In this document: piece after piece, positions 42,259-50,584 of the stretch
Numbering within the stretch: the stretch's first letter is position 1
Layout of the letters: each line of letters starts with the position of its first letter
Source of the DNA: Nonomuraea sp. NEAU-A123
GTDB lineage: Bacteria > Actinomycetota > Actinomycetes > Streptosporangiales > Streptosporangiaceae
Direction of reading: 5' to 3'
Length of the DNA stretch: 64,000 bases
Assembly: GCF_018603905.1 (NCBI RefSeq)
Contig: NZ_JAHFZZ010000024.1
Coordinates: forward strand, 106,170-170,169
The notes under the pieces: model-generated
Told to the model about the DNA's origin: nothing
What the model saw: only the letters and a program-made list of their open reading frames with translations
The model's database searches: none
Translations under genes and position numbers: made by a program

Positions 42259-43316
42259 TCTGGCTGACCTGGCGCCAGTTCCGCGGCTCGGCCGCGATGA
42301 TGGCCGCCGTACTGATCGTTCTCGCCGTCGCTCTGGCCGCGACCGGCCCGGGACTGGTCTCCGCCTACTCCGCGGGAATCGCCGATTGCACCAAGGACAA
42401 CACCTGCGATCACTTCTACAACGTCTTCTTCAACGAGTACAACCTCCCGTTCATGGCCCTGACCCTCGCCGTGCTGATCCTGCCCGCTGTCGTCGGGATC
42501 TTCTGGGGCGCACCGTTGATCACCCGCGAGCTGGAGGCGGGCACGTACCTGCTGGTGTGGAACCAGAGCATCACCCGCGGCCGCTGGCTGACGGTCAAGC
42601 TCGGGCTCACCGGCCTGGTTGCCATGGCCGTTGCCGGCCTGTGCGGCCTCATGGTGACCTGGTGGTCCGACCCCCTGGACGAGTCGGCCACCGAGAGCAT
42701 GGCCCTGATGGCTCCCCTGGTGTTCAGCGCCCGCGGCATCGCCCCGATGGGGTACGCGGCCTTCGCCTTCGTTCTCGGCGTGACCGTGGGTATGGTGGTG
42801 CGCCGCACGCTGCCCGCCATGGCCCTCACGCTGGCCGCGTTCGCCGCGATCCAGCTCGCCTTGCCGGCGACGGCCCGTCCCCATCTGATGGCCCCGGTGA
42901 CCGCGACCTTCCAGCTCGGCAGGGCGAACATAGACAGCCTCAACATCGACCGGGAGGGAGGCGGGGCCCCACGGCTGTTCCTGAGGGAGGCCGTTCCCGG
43001 CCACCCGGGTTCCTGGGTCCTGACCAACGAACTGCTCGACCCATCCGGACGCGTGATCTCCGGCGGCAGCAGCGGCACCGGAGCCCTCATCAATAATGTC
43101 TCCTCGACATCGGGACCCTGCAAACCGTCGAGTGCGGCGGGCGGCGAGGACGGCTGCCTGGGCGAGATCAACCGCCTCGGCTACCGGCAGCAGGTGACCT
43201 ACCAGCCCCTTGAGCGCTTCTGGCTGTTCCAGTGGATCGAAACTGGGATCTACGCCCTGCTCACCGTCGGCATGACGTGGTTGTCGTTCTGGTGGATCCG
43301 GAGGCGCCTGTCATGA
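42255..43316 (+). CDS. ABC-2 type permease
   Basis: The 353-aa protein starts with MIWLTWRQFRGS, the usual start of actinobacterial ABC-2 permeases. It has six hydrophobic helices: 14-34, 65-87, 110-135, 155-175, 180-200 and 330-350. A large extracytoplasmic loop lies between helices 5 and 6, with a Cys pair in SGPCKPSS and DGCLGE. It pairs with the ATPase before it. The ATGA junction at 43313 couples it to the S41 peptidase gene. Confidence 0.85.
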   Translation: MIWLTWRQFRGSAAMMAAVLIVLAVALAATGPGLVSAYSAGIADCTKDNTCDHFYNVFFNEYNLPFMALTLAVLILPAVVGIFWGAPLITRELEAGTYLLVWNQSITRGRWLTVKLGLTGLVAMAVAGLCGLMVTWWSDPLDESATESMALMAPLVFSARGIAPMGYAAFAFVLGVTVGMVVRRTLPAMALTLAAFAAIQLALPATARPHLMAPVTATFQLGRANIDSLNIDREGGGAPRLFLREAVPGHPGSWVLTNELLDPSGRVISGGSSGTGALINNVSSTSGPCKPSSAAGGEDGCLGEINRLGYRQQVTYQPLERFWLFQWIETGIYALLTVGMTWLSFWWIRRRLS

Positions 43317-44746
43317 CCGCCATCAGGACCGCCATCAGGACCGCGACCGCCGGCCTCGCCCTCCTGCTGGCCGCGGCCTGTACGGCGCCGACGGCGCCGC
43401 GCAGCCAGGCGAGTTCAGCAGCCAGTACGGTCTGCGCAAAGCCTTATGGCCGCCTCCCGGCGCAGACGCCCACCACGATCGACGTCATCGAGCAGGCGTA
43501 CTTCTGCATCCTCGGCAACTACTACAGCGGCGCCACCATGGACGCCCGCTCGCTGCTGACCGCCGGGTTCATCGCGTTGACGCGGGAACTCAACCTCAGC
43601 GGGCGTGATGTCGCCGAGGCGACCATGTCGGCGTTGACCGGTGACCGGGAAGACGACTGGACCGCTTTCGAGGCCGTCTATCGGAAGGTCACCGCTCAGG
43701 TCCCCGACCTGAGCGACAAGCTGGCCGTCGTCACCCTGGAGGCCATCGTGGCCAGCCTCGGTGACAATCACGCCAGCTGGGCGCACGGCGGCGCAGGGGC
43801 GCCCCCCGGCTACTATGACGGCGACGGTTACGGCCTGGGTCTTCAGGCGAGCGTCTACGGAGCTCAGGTGAACGGCAACCCCGGCGCCGCGCTTCCCCCG
43901 TTGTTCGTCACCACCGTGGAGGGCGGCGCGGCGCAGGCCGCCGGAGTGCGTCCGGGCGACATCATCGAATCGATCGACGGATCGGCGCCCTTCATCGACG
44001 GGAAGCCCACCCCCGCGATCGCCGCCCTCTACCCGCAGTACCCGCAGGTCGGCCCGGTCAAGCTGCGGCTTTTGCGGCAGAGCACCGGCCGCCGCTGGAG
44101 CGTGACGCTCAAGCCCGGCGTTTACGAGCGGGATCTGGCCGCCCTGCAAGGGGTGACGTCGAAGCTGCTGGACGGCGGCATCGCCTATGTGCGGGTGCGC
44201 GGGTTCGCTCCCGACGCCGCGGACAGGGTGTTCAAGGCGATCTCCCGGCTGCGCGTCGGCCGGACGCTCACCGGCATCGTGCTGGACCTGCGGGGCAACG
44301 GCGGCGGCAGCCCCAAAGAGGCGATCCGGCTGCTGAGCGCTTTCGTCCATGGCAAGAACACCGCCTACCTGTGCACTGTGGACGCCAAGTGCGAAGCCTT
44401 GCGGACCGACGACACCGTCGAACTGCTCGACCTGCCGCTTGCAGTGCTCACCGACCGCAGTTGCGCCTCGGCGTGTGAGCACTTCAGCTCCGCGGTCAAG
44501 GACCTGGGCGTCGGCAAGCTGGTCGGCGCCAGGACCGCCGGTGCCATCTCCGGCCCCTCGGAGCCGTTCAAGCTCACCAACAACACCATGCTGGCCTTCC
44601 CCACCAGGCACCACCTGGGGCCGAACCGCGAGACGCTCGACCGGATCGGCGTGCCGCCCGACCACTACGTGCCCCTGACCCCGAAGGACGCGGCCGCCGG
44701 GCGCGACCCCGCCCTGGCCAAGGCGCTGACCCTGCTGCACAAGTGA
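43313..44746 (+). CDS. S41-family (C-terminal processing) peptidase, lipoprotein
   Basis: The 477-aa protein starts at ATG 43313 inside the permease stop. A lipoprotein signal ends at Cys23 (LLAAAC). A PDZ domain follows (VTTVEGGAAQAAGVRPGDIIESIDG, about 205-230). The S41 core has IVLDLRGNGGGSPKEAIRLL and the nucleophile region DRSCASACEHF, with Ser386 as the likely nucleophile. GARTAGAISGPSEPF supplies the region after it, though the usual catalytic Lys is not obvious there. It acts outside the membrane, probably in envelope protein or peptide turnover tied to the ABC transporter. Confidence 0.85.
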   Translation: MTAIRTAIRTATAGLALLLAAACTAPTAPRSQASSAASTVCAKPYGRLPAQTPTTIDVIEQAYFCILGNYYSGATMDARSLLTAGFIALTRELNLSGRDVAEATMSALTGDREDDWTAFEAVYRKVTAQVPDLSDKLAVVTLEAIVASLGDNHASWAHGGAGAPPGYYDGDGYGLGLQASVYGAQVNGNPGAALPPLFVTTVEGGAAQAAGVRPGDIIESIDGSAPFIDGKPTPAIAALYPQYPQVGPVKLRLLRQSTGRRWSVTLKPGVYERDLAALQGVTSKLLDGGIAYVRVRGFAPDAADRVFKAISRLRVGRTLTGIVLDLRGNGGGSPKEAIRLLSAFVHGKNTAYLCTVDAKCEALRTDDTVELLDLPLAVLTDRSCASACEHFSSAVKDLGVGKLVGARTAGAISGPSEPFKLTNNTMLAFPTRHHLGPNRETLDRIGVPPDHYVPLTPKDAAAGRDPALAKALTLLHK

Positions 44747-45916
44747 ATGGACCGCTTGATGAGACACCTCCTGGCAGTCGCCGCGGGACTGGTCGTCCTG
44801 GCCGCGTCCGCCTGCTCCGCGCCCACGCCGCCCCGGTCGGCTACCAGCCCGTCGCCCACGCCCACCGGTCCGGCCGTCCTGCCCGCGCCTACCGGCGATC
44901 ATCCGGTCGGCACCACCATCCTGCATGTGAACGACACTTCCCGCCCCGATCCCTGGAACCTCGACGTCCAAACCAGGGAGCTCAAGGTCACCCTGTGGTA
45001 TCCGACCGAGCAGAAGGACGGGCAGAAGGCGCCGTACATGACGCCGAAGGAGTCGGAGCTCTTCCTGAAGGGCTCCAAGGTCGCGGGTGTGCCGTCTGAC
45101 ACGCTGAGCAAGACGCGGACGAACGCCATCAAGGACGCCGAACCCGCGGGGGAGAAGCTTCCGCTGGTGGTGCTCTCTCCCGGCTTCACCAAGCCGTTGA
45201 GCTCACTCACGTCCCTGGCCGAGGACCTGGCCAGCCGGGGGTACGTGGTGGCCGGGATCGACCACACCTACGAGAGCTACGTCACGACCTTGTCCGATGG
45301 GCGGGTCGCCGAGTGCATCGCGTGCGACAGCGACACCGACCCTGGCTTCGGCCCGAGGGTGGTCCAGGGCCGGGCGGCCGACGTCTCCTTCGTGCTCGAC
45401 CAGCTGCCGGCGAAGTGGGATGCTTCCGGCCTGATCGACAGGTCCAGGATCGCGATGGTCGGCCAGTCGATCGGCGGGGCCGGCGCCATGGCGGCCATGG
45501 TGAAGGACTCCCGCGTACGCGCCGGGATCGACATCGACGGCAGCACCTACACCCGGATCCCCAAAAGCGGATTCTCCCGGCCGTTCATGTTCATCGGTTC
45601 GGAGCAGCACGTCCCCGGCGGCAACGACTCTTCGTGGGACCGTGACTGGAAGCTACTGACCGGATGGAAGCGCTGGATCGCGGTGACGCACACAGACCAC
45701 CAGGCGTTCACCGACATTCCGCTGTTCGGACCCTCCCTCGGCATCAAGCCCGTCTACGGCTTCCTGCCCGCGAAGCGCAGCGCCGAGATCGCCCGCACCT
45801 ACGTGGCAGCCTTCCTCGACCAGCACCTGAAGGCGCAGCGGCAGCCACTCCTGGACAAGCCGTCAACGCAGTACCCGGAGGTCAAGCTCTGCCCGGAAAA
45901 TTGCGGCAAATCATGA
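44747..45916 (+). CDS. lipoprotein alpha/beta hydrolase (PAF-acetylhydrolase-like)
   Basis: ATG follows directly on the S41 stop. The 389-aa product has a lipoprotein signal (Cys23 in LAASAC), a Pro/Thr linker, LKVTLWYPTEQ, PLVVLSPGFTKPLSSLTSLAEDLASRGYVVAGIDH, the nucleophile elbow GQSIGG (Ser241) and DIDGS, with a late His in THTDHQAFTD. This is the layout of platelet-activating-factor acetylhydrolase-like and polyester-hydrolase-like enzymes. It is probably anchored outside the membrane and hydrolyses lipid or polymer esters. It is the last member of the four-gene coupled operon. Confidence 0.85.
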   Translation: MDRLMRHLLAVAAGLVVLAASACSAPTPPRSATSPSPTPTGPAVLPAPTGDHPVGTTILHVNDTSRPDPWNLDVQTRELKVTLWYPTEQKDGQKAPYMTPKESELFLKGSKVAGVPSDTLSKTRTNAIKDAEPAGEKLPLVVLSPGFTKPLSSLTSLAEDLASRGYVVAGIDHTYESYVTTLSDGRVAECIACDSDTDPGFGPRVVQGRAADVSFVLDQLPAKWDASGLIDRSRIAMVGQSIGGAGAMAAMVKDSRVRAGIDIDGSTYTRIPKSGFSRPFMFIGSEQHVPGGNDSSWDRDWKLLTGWKRWIAVTHTDHQAFTDIPLFGPSLGIKPVYGFLPAKRSAEIARTYVAAFLDQHLKAQRQPLLDKPSTQYPEVKLCPENCGKS

Positions 45917-46527
45917 TGCCCGACACGCTCCCCGAAGCCACCGGGCGATGTTGACCACAGCTTGCCCAGGCTCAGAAGACGCGAAAAGACAGCGACACCG
46001 CGCGCCGACCGCCCTGAAAGGAACTGCTCGGGCAGGAAGCTCCAAGGCCCACCGGCCGACACCCCGGAGCGGTTCAACACGACCACGGGCCAGACTGTCT
46101 TCTCCAACGAGGACCGCAGCCGGCTCGGCTCGGCGCATGACCCACCTCAACCAGCAGCACCTCGAGCGCAACCCGATCATGGGCGGACCGGCGGCTTTTC
46201 CGCCCTGTGCACCCAACTGGCTGCTGCCGGTGTAAAGACCGAGGTCCGCCGTACCGGCGGATCGCTGGTGCCGGCCGGACATCGCTACGCAGCGGTCTGG
46301 CGCTGGACCAAGCAGGTGCACGCCGCGACCGGCGGCACGGTCTTCGCCACCGGCTACGTGCGCGGATCCGTCCCGTGCGTGCCCAACTGGGCCACCGAAC
46401 CCGTGTCGTACCGCAACACGGGCCTCATCGGCAGCAACTGCGACAGCACTCCCGTACCCGAAAAGCGAACAACCCTACCCGGTAGCCACAGCGACCGGAC
46501 GACAACGCACACACGATGGAGATCAAC
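45917..46527 (+). other. gene-poor interval with a possible degraded exported-protein remnant
   Basis: No intact gene is seen. One frame around 46260-46470 reads SLVPAGHRYAAVWRWTKQVH and then GTVFATGYVRGSVPCVPNWA, protein-like in composition with two Cys, but it has no start, and flanking frames are broken. I cannot assign it to a family. It may be the tail of a lost gene that preceded the small lipoprotein. Confidence 0.3.
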
Positions 46528-46878
46528 ATGGAAAACGCCCCCAGTCAGAAGCGCTCGCACAGGAGCCTCGCGCTGGCCGTCGCGCTGGCCGCCATCGCAT
46601 TGGCCGGCGCGGCCTGCGGAAGCAGCCAGGAATCCGGCAAGTCCGAGGTGTCCTTGGTGCCAAAGGGCAATGCGACGGCGGACTGGCCCCAGGCGGACAA
46701 ACTCAAGTACGCCGCGTGCATGCGCAGCAACGGCGTGCCGTCGTTCCCCGACCCCGACGCAAGCGGCGCTTTCACACTCGACGGCAAAGACGCCAACGAA
46801 CCGCAGTTCAAGAAGGCCGAGGAGGCCTGCAAGCAGCACCGGCCGCAGGGCACCCCGAGCAAGACCGACGGCAGTTGA
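46528..46878 (+). CDS. small actinobacterial lipoprotein with CMRSNGVPSFPDP motif
   Basis: ATG 46528 follows GGAG by 6 nt; 116 aa. The signal peptide ends at a lipobox with Cys30 (LAGAAC). The mature part contains KYAACMRSNGVPSFPDPDASG (about 66-86) and EEACKQHRP near the end, the two-Cys pattern of a widespread small lipoprotein family often encoded beside efflux or HlyD-like genes. Function is unknown. Confidence 0.7.
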   Translation: MENAPSQKRSHRSLALAVALAAIALAGAACGSSQESGKSEVSLVPKGNATADWPQADKLKYAACMRSNGVPSFPDPDASGAFTLDGKDANEPQFKKAEEACKQHRPQGTPSKTDGS

Positions 46879-46962
46879 GCGTGATCCGCCGGACGGACAC
46901 ACTGGCGGCCGAAGGCGTCTGGGAACCGATGTCTCGCGATTGACCGACCGGTCGCGTTCTCC

Positions 46963-47058
46963 ATGCCTGGATGGGCTGGCGAACAGCACCCGCGACTGGA
47001 ACGGACCGTCGTCGCGTCCGGGGTGCCGTGGACCTTGTACGGCCCGGCACCTCGGTAA
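46963..47058 (+). pseudogene. short NmrA/SDR-like remnant
   Basis: A 31-codon frame contains RLERTVVASGVPWTLYGPA, which recalls the ASGVPWTILRPG stretch of NmrA-like reductases. There is no Rossmann part. The remaining sequence of 46879-47244 shows no gene. Confidence 0.3.
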
Positions 47059-47244
47059 GTGCCACAGCAGCGGACCTCCCCTTCTCAGCCCCGGGGGGTC
47101 ATGCTCTCGCGGCTCAACGCCATGACCCGCCGACAACGGTGGTTGTTGAGCTTCTTGGCCCGGGTGTGTCGGGGCCCGGCGATGGCACGCGGCGGGACGA
47201 CCGAAAGCCCAGCCGGGCTGGCCCCGCCTTCAGCTCAATGCCCT

Positions 47245-47334
47245 TACTGGCAGAGACCGTTGATCGAGTGATCTGTATCCGTCTGTGCGGGAAGATCCGT
47301 GGTCACTTTGTGTGGTCGCCGGCGGCGTAACGGC
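47245..47334 (+). repeat. 90-bp repeat, copy B, spanning the 3' end of the Zn-ribbon integrase-like gene
   Basis: Matches 37280-37369 with about 11 substitutions, same orientation. The right part is the end of the coding region at 47303; the left 58 bp are downstream flank. Direct copies 10 kb apart can recombine and would delete or duplicate the intervening genes. Confidence 0.8.
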
Positions 47335-48778
47335 TCCAAGGGCTTCCGGCAGCCGCGGCGTGGCGCGTGGTGGCTTGGGGGGTGTAGCCGAGCATCTCGG
47401 CAACGACTGGAGCTGGGGCTTGGAGCACGAGTTGGCGCAGGGCGGCTTCCCGGGCGGCGCCGCTGGAGAAGCCGAGCAACCGGAGTTGCTCTCGAATGGT
47501 GGCTGCGTTAAGGGGTTCTCGGGCGTTCTGACCGGGGAAGAGCCAGCGGGCGTCGGGGTTGGCTGCGGTGTTCATGTTCGTCCGGGCCTCGGCGAGCTGG
47601 AGGAGCAGGGTGGCGAAGGGCTCGGGAACTGGGCTGGGCGGGTTGTCGAGTCGGAGCCGCACTTCGGTGTCGGTGATGCTGATGTCGTCGAGGGTCAGGC
47701 GCATGATGCGGGTGATGGGCTGGGCATAGAGGAGTACCAGGCATGCGGTGACCCGGACACGTGGCGGAATCTGATCATCGGTGGCGGCCCGGCGGATCAG
47801 CTCCAGGCGGCGGCGCTGGCTCAACGGCGCAGAGTTGCCGTGCGGCGGGACGGGCAGGTCGAGACGGCGCATGTGGCGGTTGGCCATGGCCCAGGTCAGG
47901 AAGGCTTTCAGAGCGGCGCGGTGGGATTTGGGATGGGTGGCGTGCCAGGAGTCCAGGTCAGCCTGCCCGCACTGTCGTAGATCAAGGTCATGCTCGTCGA
48001 GCCAGGTCAGGAAGGCTTGGGCGTGGGTGAACTGTTCGCCGGCGGACTGGCGGGCGCTGGCGGTGAGGGGCTGGCGGGCGGCGCGAGCGCGCAGGGTGGG
48101 CAGGAGGTGCCAGGTGGCGAAGCGGCGCAGGAGCGGCTCGTGTGCGTGGCCGTCGAGCTCTGCGAGGCGGTGGGTGAGCCAGGTCTCGGTGTGCAGGAGC
48201 TGCTTGTCGGTGGCCGGGAGCACGCCGCAGGCCATCAGCAGATCGCGCAGATAGGCGACGGTTCGCCAGCCGGGAAGCTGGTGAAGCGCCTGGTGAGTCA
48301 GGGGGATGCGACCGCGGGCCAGGCCAGTGAGAAGGTCCTGGACGTGGGCGGTGCGCAGCCACATCCATCCCTTCCAGGGGTCGGGCATCGCGATGAGCGC
48401 CTCGGCCAGCGGGGCGAGCGCGGGATTGATCCGGCCGGTGCCGTCGTCGAGCGTGGCCGTGACCTTGTCGGCCAGGGTGCAGCGCTCGCAGAGTCGGCCG
48501 GTGTGCAGGCGGCCCTCGAACCCGCAGCGGTCGCAGAAGAAGTTGCGAGTGATGCCCGCGCAGTCGCGGCAGATCGGAGTGCCGTCTGGGCGGCGGCCGG
48601 GCAGGAGCCGGTCGGTGCCGCAGCCGGGGCAACGGCCTCGGGTGCGGGTGGCCTTGTCCAGGCAGGTGCGGCACATCGGCCCGTCGGACCAGTTCGCGGC
48701 CTTGCCGGCGTGGCGGCCGCAGCGGGCGCAGTCCCGCAGGTACCAGCGCTCGTACTGCTCGGCGCTGGGAGAGCGCAC
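47303..48778 (-). CDS. Zn-ribbon tyrosine-recombinase-like protein
   Basis: GTG at 48778 gives 491 aa. The first 100 residues carry several CxxC pairs (CARCGRHAGK, CRTCLDK, CPGCGTDRL, CRDCAG, CDRCGFEGR, CERCTL), i.e. zinc ribbons. Residues about 230-480 follow the tyrosine recombinase plan: an N-terminal SAM-like core-binding part, then AQPITRIMRLTLDDI with the first Arg. The later motif reads REAALRQL and EMLGYTPQATTRHA, so the HxxR box is degenerate, although a Tyr remains in WSRYAA. It may bind DNA without cutting, as helper of the integrase encoded upstream. It follows the XRE gene by 3 bp. Confidence 0.75.
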   Translation of the reverse strand: MRSPSAEQYERWYLRDCARCGRHAGKAANWSDGPMCRTCLDKATRTRGRCPGCGTDRLLPGRRPDGTPICRDCAGITRNFFCDRCGFEGRLHTGRLCERCTLADKVTATLDDGTGRINPALAPLAEALIAMPDPWKGWMWLRTAHVQDLLTGLARGRIPLTHQALHQLPGWRTVAYLRDLLMACGVLPATDKQLLHTETWLTHRLAELDGHAHEPLLRRFATWHLLPTLRARAARQPLTASARQSAGEQFTHAQAFLTWLDEHDLDLRQCGQADLDSWHATHPKSHRAALKAFLTWAMANRHMRRLDLPVPPHGNSAPLSQRRRLELIRRAATDDQIPPRVRVTACLVLLYAQPITRIMRLTLDDISITDTEVRLRLDNPPSPVPEPFATLLLQLAEARTNMNTAANPDARWLFPGQNAREPLNAATIREQLRLLGFSSGAAREAALRQLVLQAPAPVVAEMLGYTPQATTRHAAAAGSPWSRYAAGDHTK

Positions 48779-48781
48779 GCG

Positions 48782-49111
48782 TTACTTCTCGGGCTGGATC
48801 CGGGCCCGCTTGGGCCGGATCGGCGCCAGCTCGGTGACCTCGCCAGAGTTGGTGGCGGTGCGGCGTGCGGGGGCGTTCTCGGCCTTGGTCGCGATGAGCC
48901 GGTCCGGGGTGCAGCCGAAGATGTCGCAGAGAGCGGCCAGCACGGGCAGGGACAGCCGTTCGGGAGTCTGTGTGACCAGCCGCCAGACCTGCACCGAGGA
49001 CAGGGTGATGCCGCGCTCGGCCAGCAACGGGGCCAGGTCGGTGGCGGCGAACATGCCGTGGGCGGCCATCGTCTCACGCAGCCGCCATTGGTAGCTGACC
49101 TGGCGTTTCAT
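48782..49111 (-). CDS. XRE-type helix-turn-helix regulator
   Basis: The 109-aa protein begins after GGAGGAAGCG and overlaps the integrase stop by ATGA. The HTH spans about 25-75 (DLAPLLAERGITLSSVQVWRLVTQTPERLSLPVLAALCDIFGCTPDRLI), of the Cro/C1 type. The C-terminal tail is basic. Its place between two recombinase-type genes indicates control of, or participation in, the recombination module. Confidence 0.85.
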   Translation of the reverse strand: MKRQVSYQWRLRETMAAHGMFAATDLAPLLAERGITLSSVQVWRLVTQTPERLSLPVLAALCDIFGCTPDRLIATKAENAPARRTATNSGEVTELAPIRPKRARIQPEK

Positions 49112-50228
49112 CGCTTCCTCCGAGAGGGTTTGAGTGCGGCGTCCATGGTGGCGTCCAGCGCCCGGCGCAGCGTGCGGGTGCGGAAGTCGGAGCTGACGCA
49201 GGTGTAGATGGAGGTGGTGGAGGCGTGCTCGTGGCCGACCTGTTCCTGGACGAAGCGGGCGTCCCAGCCGTCCTCGATCAGATGAGTGACGTAGGAGCGG
49301 CGGAAGGAGTGGAAGTCCAGCGCCCGGTCCAGGCCGAGCGCGTCACGGTAGGCGGCGAAGCGGGTGTTGATCTGGGAGAAGCCGATGCGCGAGCCGCGTT
49401 CGGAGGGCCAGAGCGCGCCCGCCTCGCAGGTGGTGAACAAGGGCCGGACCTCGGTGTCCCACTGTTCTAAGATCTCTGCCGCCCATGGCCAGACGGTCAG
49501 CACACTGCGCCGTTTGGGCGGCGAGCCCTTCTGGGCCTTGCCGTGGCGGACGTAGAGCACGCCGTACTCGCCGAACTCCGGCCCGTCGGGGTTGTGGCCG
49601 AAGTCCACGACGTCCAGCATGCGGGCCTCGTTGCGGCGCAGGCCGAAGGCGTAGGCGGTCTTGAACAGCACCCCGTCACGGAAGATCGGCAGCCAGCCCT
49701 TGCGGCCGGCCTCGCGTACCCGGTCGACCTGCTCATCAGCGTGATCGAAGAAGGCCTGCAGCTCCTGGCGGGTGAAGGCGCGCTTGCCAGCGTCGGCTTC
49801 GGCCTCGGCCACGTGCACCGCGGTGTTCCACTCGTGGCAGACCTGCACGGGATGGGTGCCGAAGCGCTGCTCACACTCGGCCGGCAGCCGTAGGCCGGGT
49901 CGGTGACGTAGGAGCAGAAGCCGCGTACCGCCTCTTGGTAGTTGCGCAGCGTCGACCGCTTGAGGTTGTGAACAGAGCGCAGGTCACCGCACCACTCATC
50001 CAGCATCAGCGGCGTCCACCGCCAGGGGAAGGCGTCGGTGTGCTGGGCGAAGGCCCGCACCGTGTTCTCCCGGCCGTCGATCGTGCCGAACGCCAGGTTC
50101 CGGGCCAGCTGCTGATTGCGCCAGCCGTCCAGCATCGCGGTGAAGACCTGTTCGTCGGGGCGCAGCAGCGGCAGGCCGTCCACCAGATGCAGGCCTGCGG
50201 CGCCCGGCATGAGACCGTCGTCAGTCAT
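49108..50228 (-). pseudogene. tyrosine integrase, intact catalytic domain but one-base frameshift
   Basis: The start ATG 50228 opens an N-terminal SAM-like DNA-binding part (LRPDEQVFTAMLDGWRNQQLARN, then RSTLRNYQEAVRGFCSYVTDPAYG). Near 49890 one base is missing: the following frame continues CEQRFGTHPVQVCHEWNTAVH. The catalytic domain retains Arg (FGLRRNEAR), His-x-x-Arg (FHSFRRSY), His (VGHEHAST) and the nucleophile Tyr (SIYTC). Without the shift it is a 373-residue integrase. It is either a recent pseudogene, programmed frameshifting, or a sequence error. Confidence 0.75.
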
Positions 50229-50468
50229 CAATCCAGCACCCTCCGTCACTTACATTGAACGAAGGGATTCTTCATCAGATGTAATCACCTGGCAAGCGTC
50301 GCAGGTCACCCCCACCTCTAGCGGGTCTCGCACCGAGACCACTACTCTCGTCCAGAGACCACAGCGCTCGGTTCGACCAGCGCGGTCACCTGGGGCGCCG
50401 CCCATCGGCCAACCGCGCATGTCAACTAGTCGGAGATTTCATCAGCTGAAATTGCGGCCGGTATGCGA

Positions 50469-50562
50469 TGGAACGGAATCCGGCGCTTACCCACGTTAGG
50501 ACGGGCGAGCGAGACAGACTTACTGACTAGCGAGAATCGCGCTAACGTCGGATTCCGTTCCA
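50469..50562. repeat. 14-bp perfect inverted repeat upstream of the integrase
   Basis: TGGAACGGAATCCG (50469-50482) and CGGATTCCGTTCCA (50549-50562) are exact inverse complements, 66 bp apart. Inside them ACGTTAG (50493-50499) and CTAACGT (50542-50548) form a second pair, so right-hand halves of both are contiguous. A shorter hairpin ATTTCA/TGAAAT is at 50436-50452. The 355-bp interval 50229-50584 contains no gene. The site is a candidate recombination (att) or regulatory region for the recombinase module. Confidence 0.65.
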
Positions 50563-50584
50563 AATCTCTCTGACCCCCGGGAAA

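Noticed and set aside
43415..44971. 518-codon frame antisense to the S41 peptidase gene
   Set aside because: Composition is typical of a shadow and the sense strand has clear PDZ and S41 motifs.
45962..47125. 387-codon plus-strand frame across 46-47 kb
   Set aside because: Overlaps the small lipoprotein gene in another frame; Arg/Pro-rich with no recognisable domain apart from a possible short remnant listed separately.
50436..50452. Hairpin ATTTCA/TGAAAT as a terminator of the methyltransferase or integrase
   Set aside because: Stem is short and AT-rich without a U-tract and lies in the probable control region, not behind a gene end.
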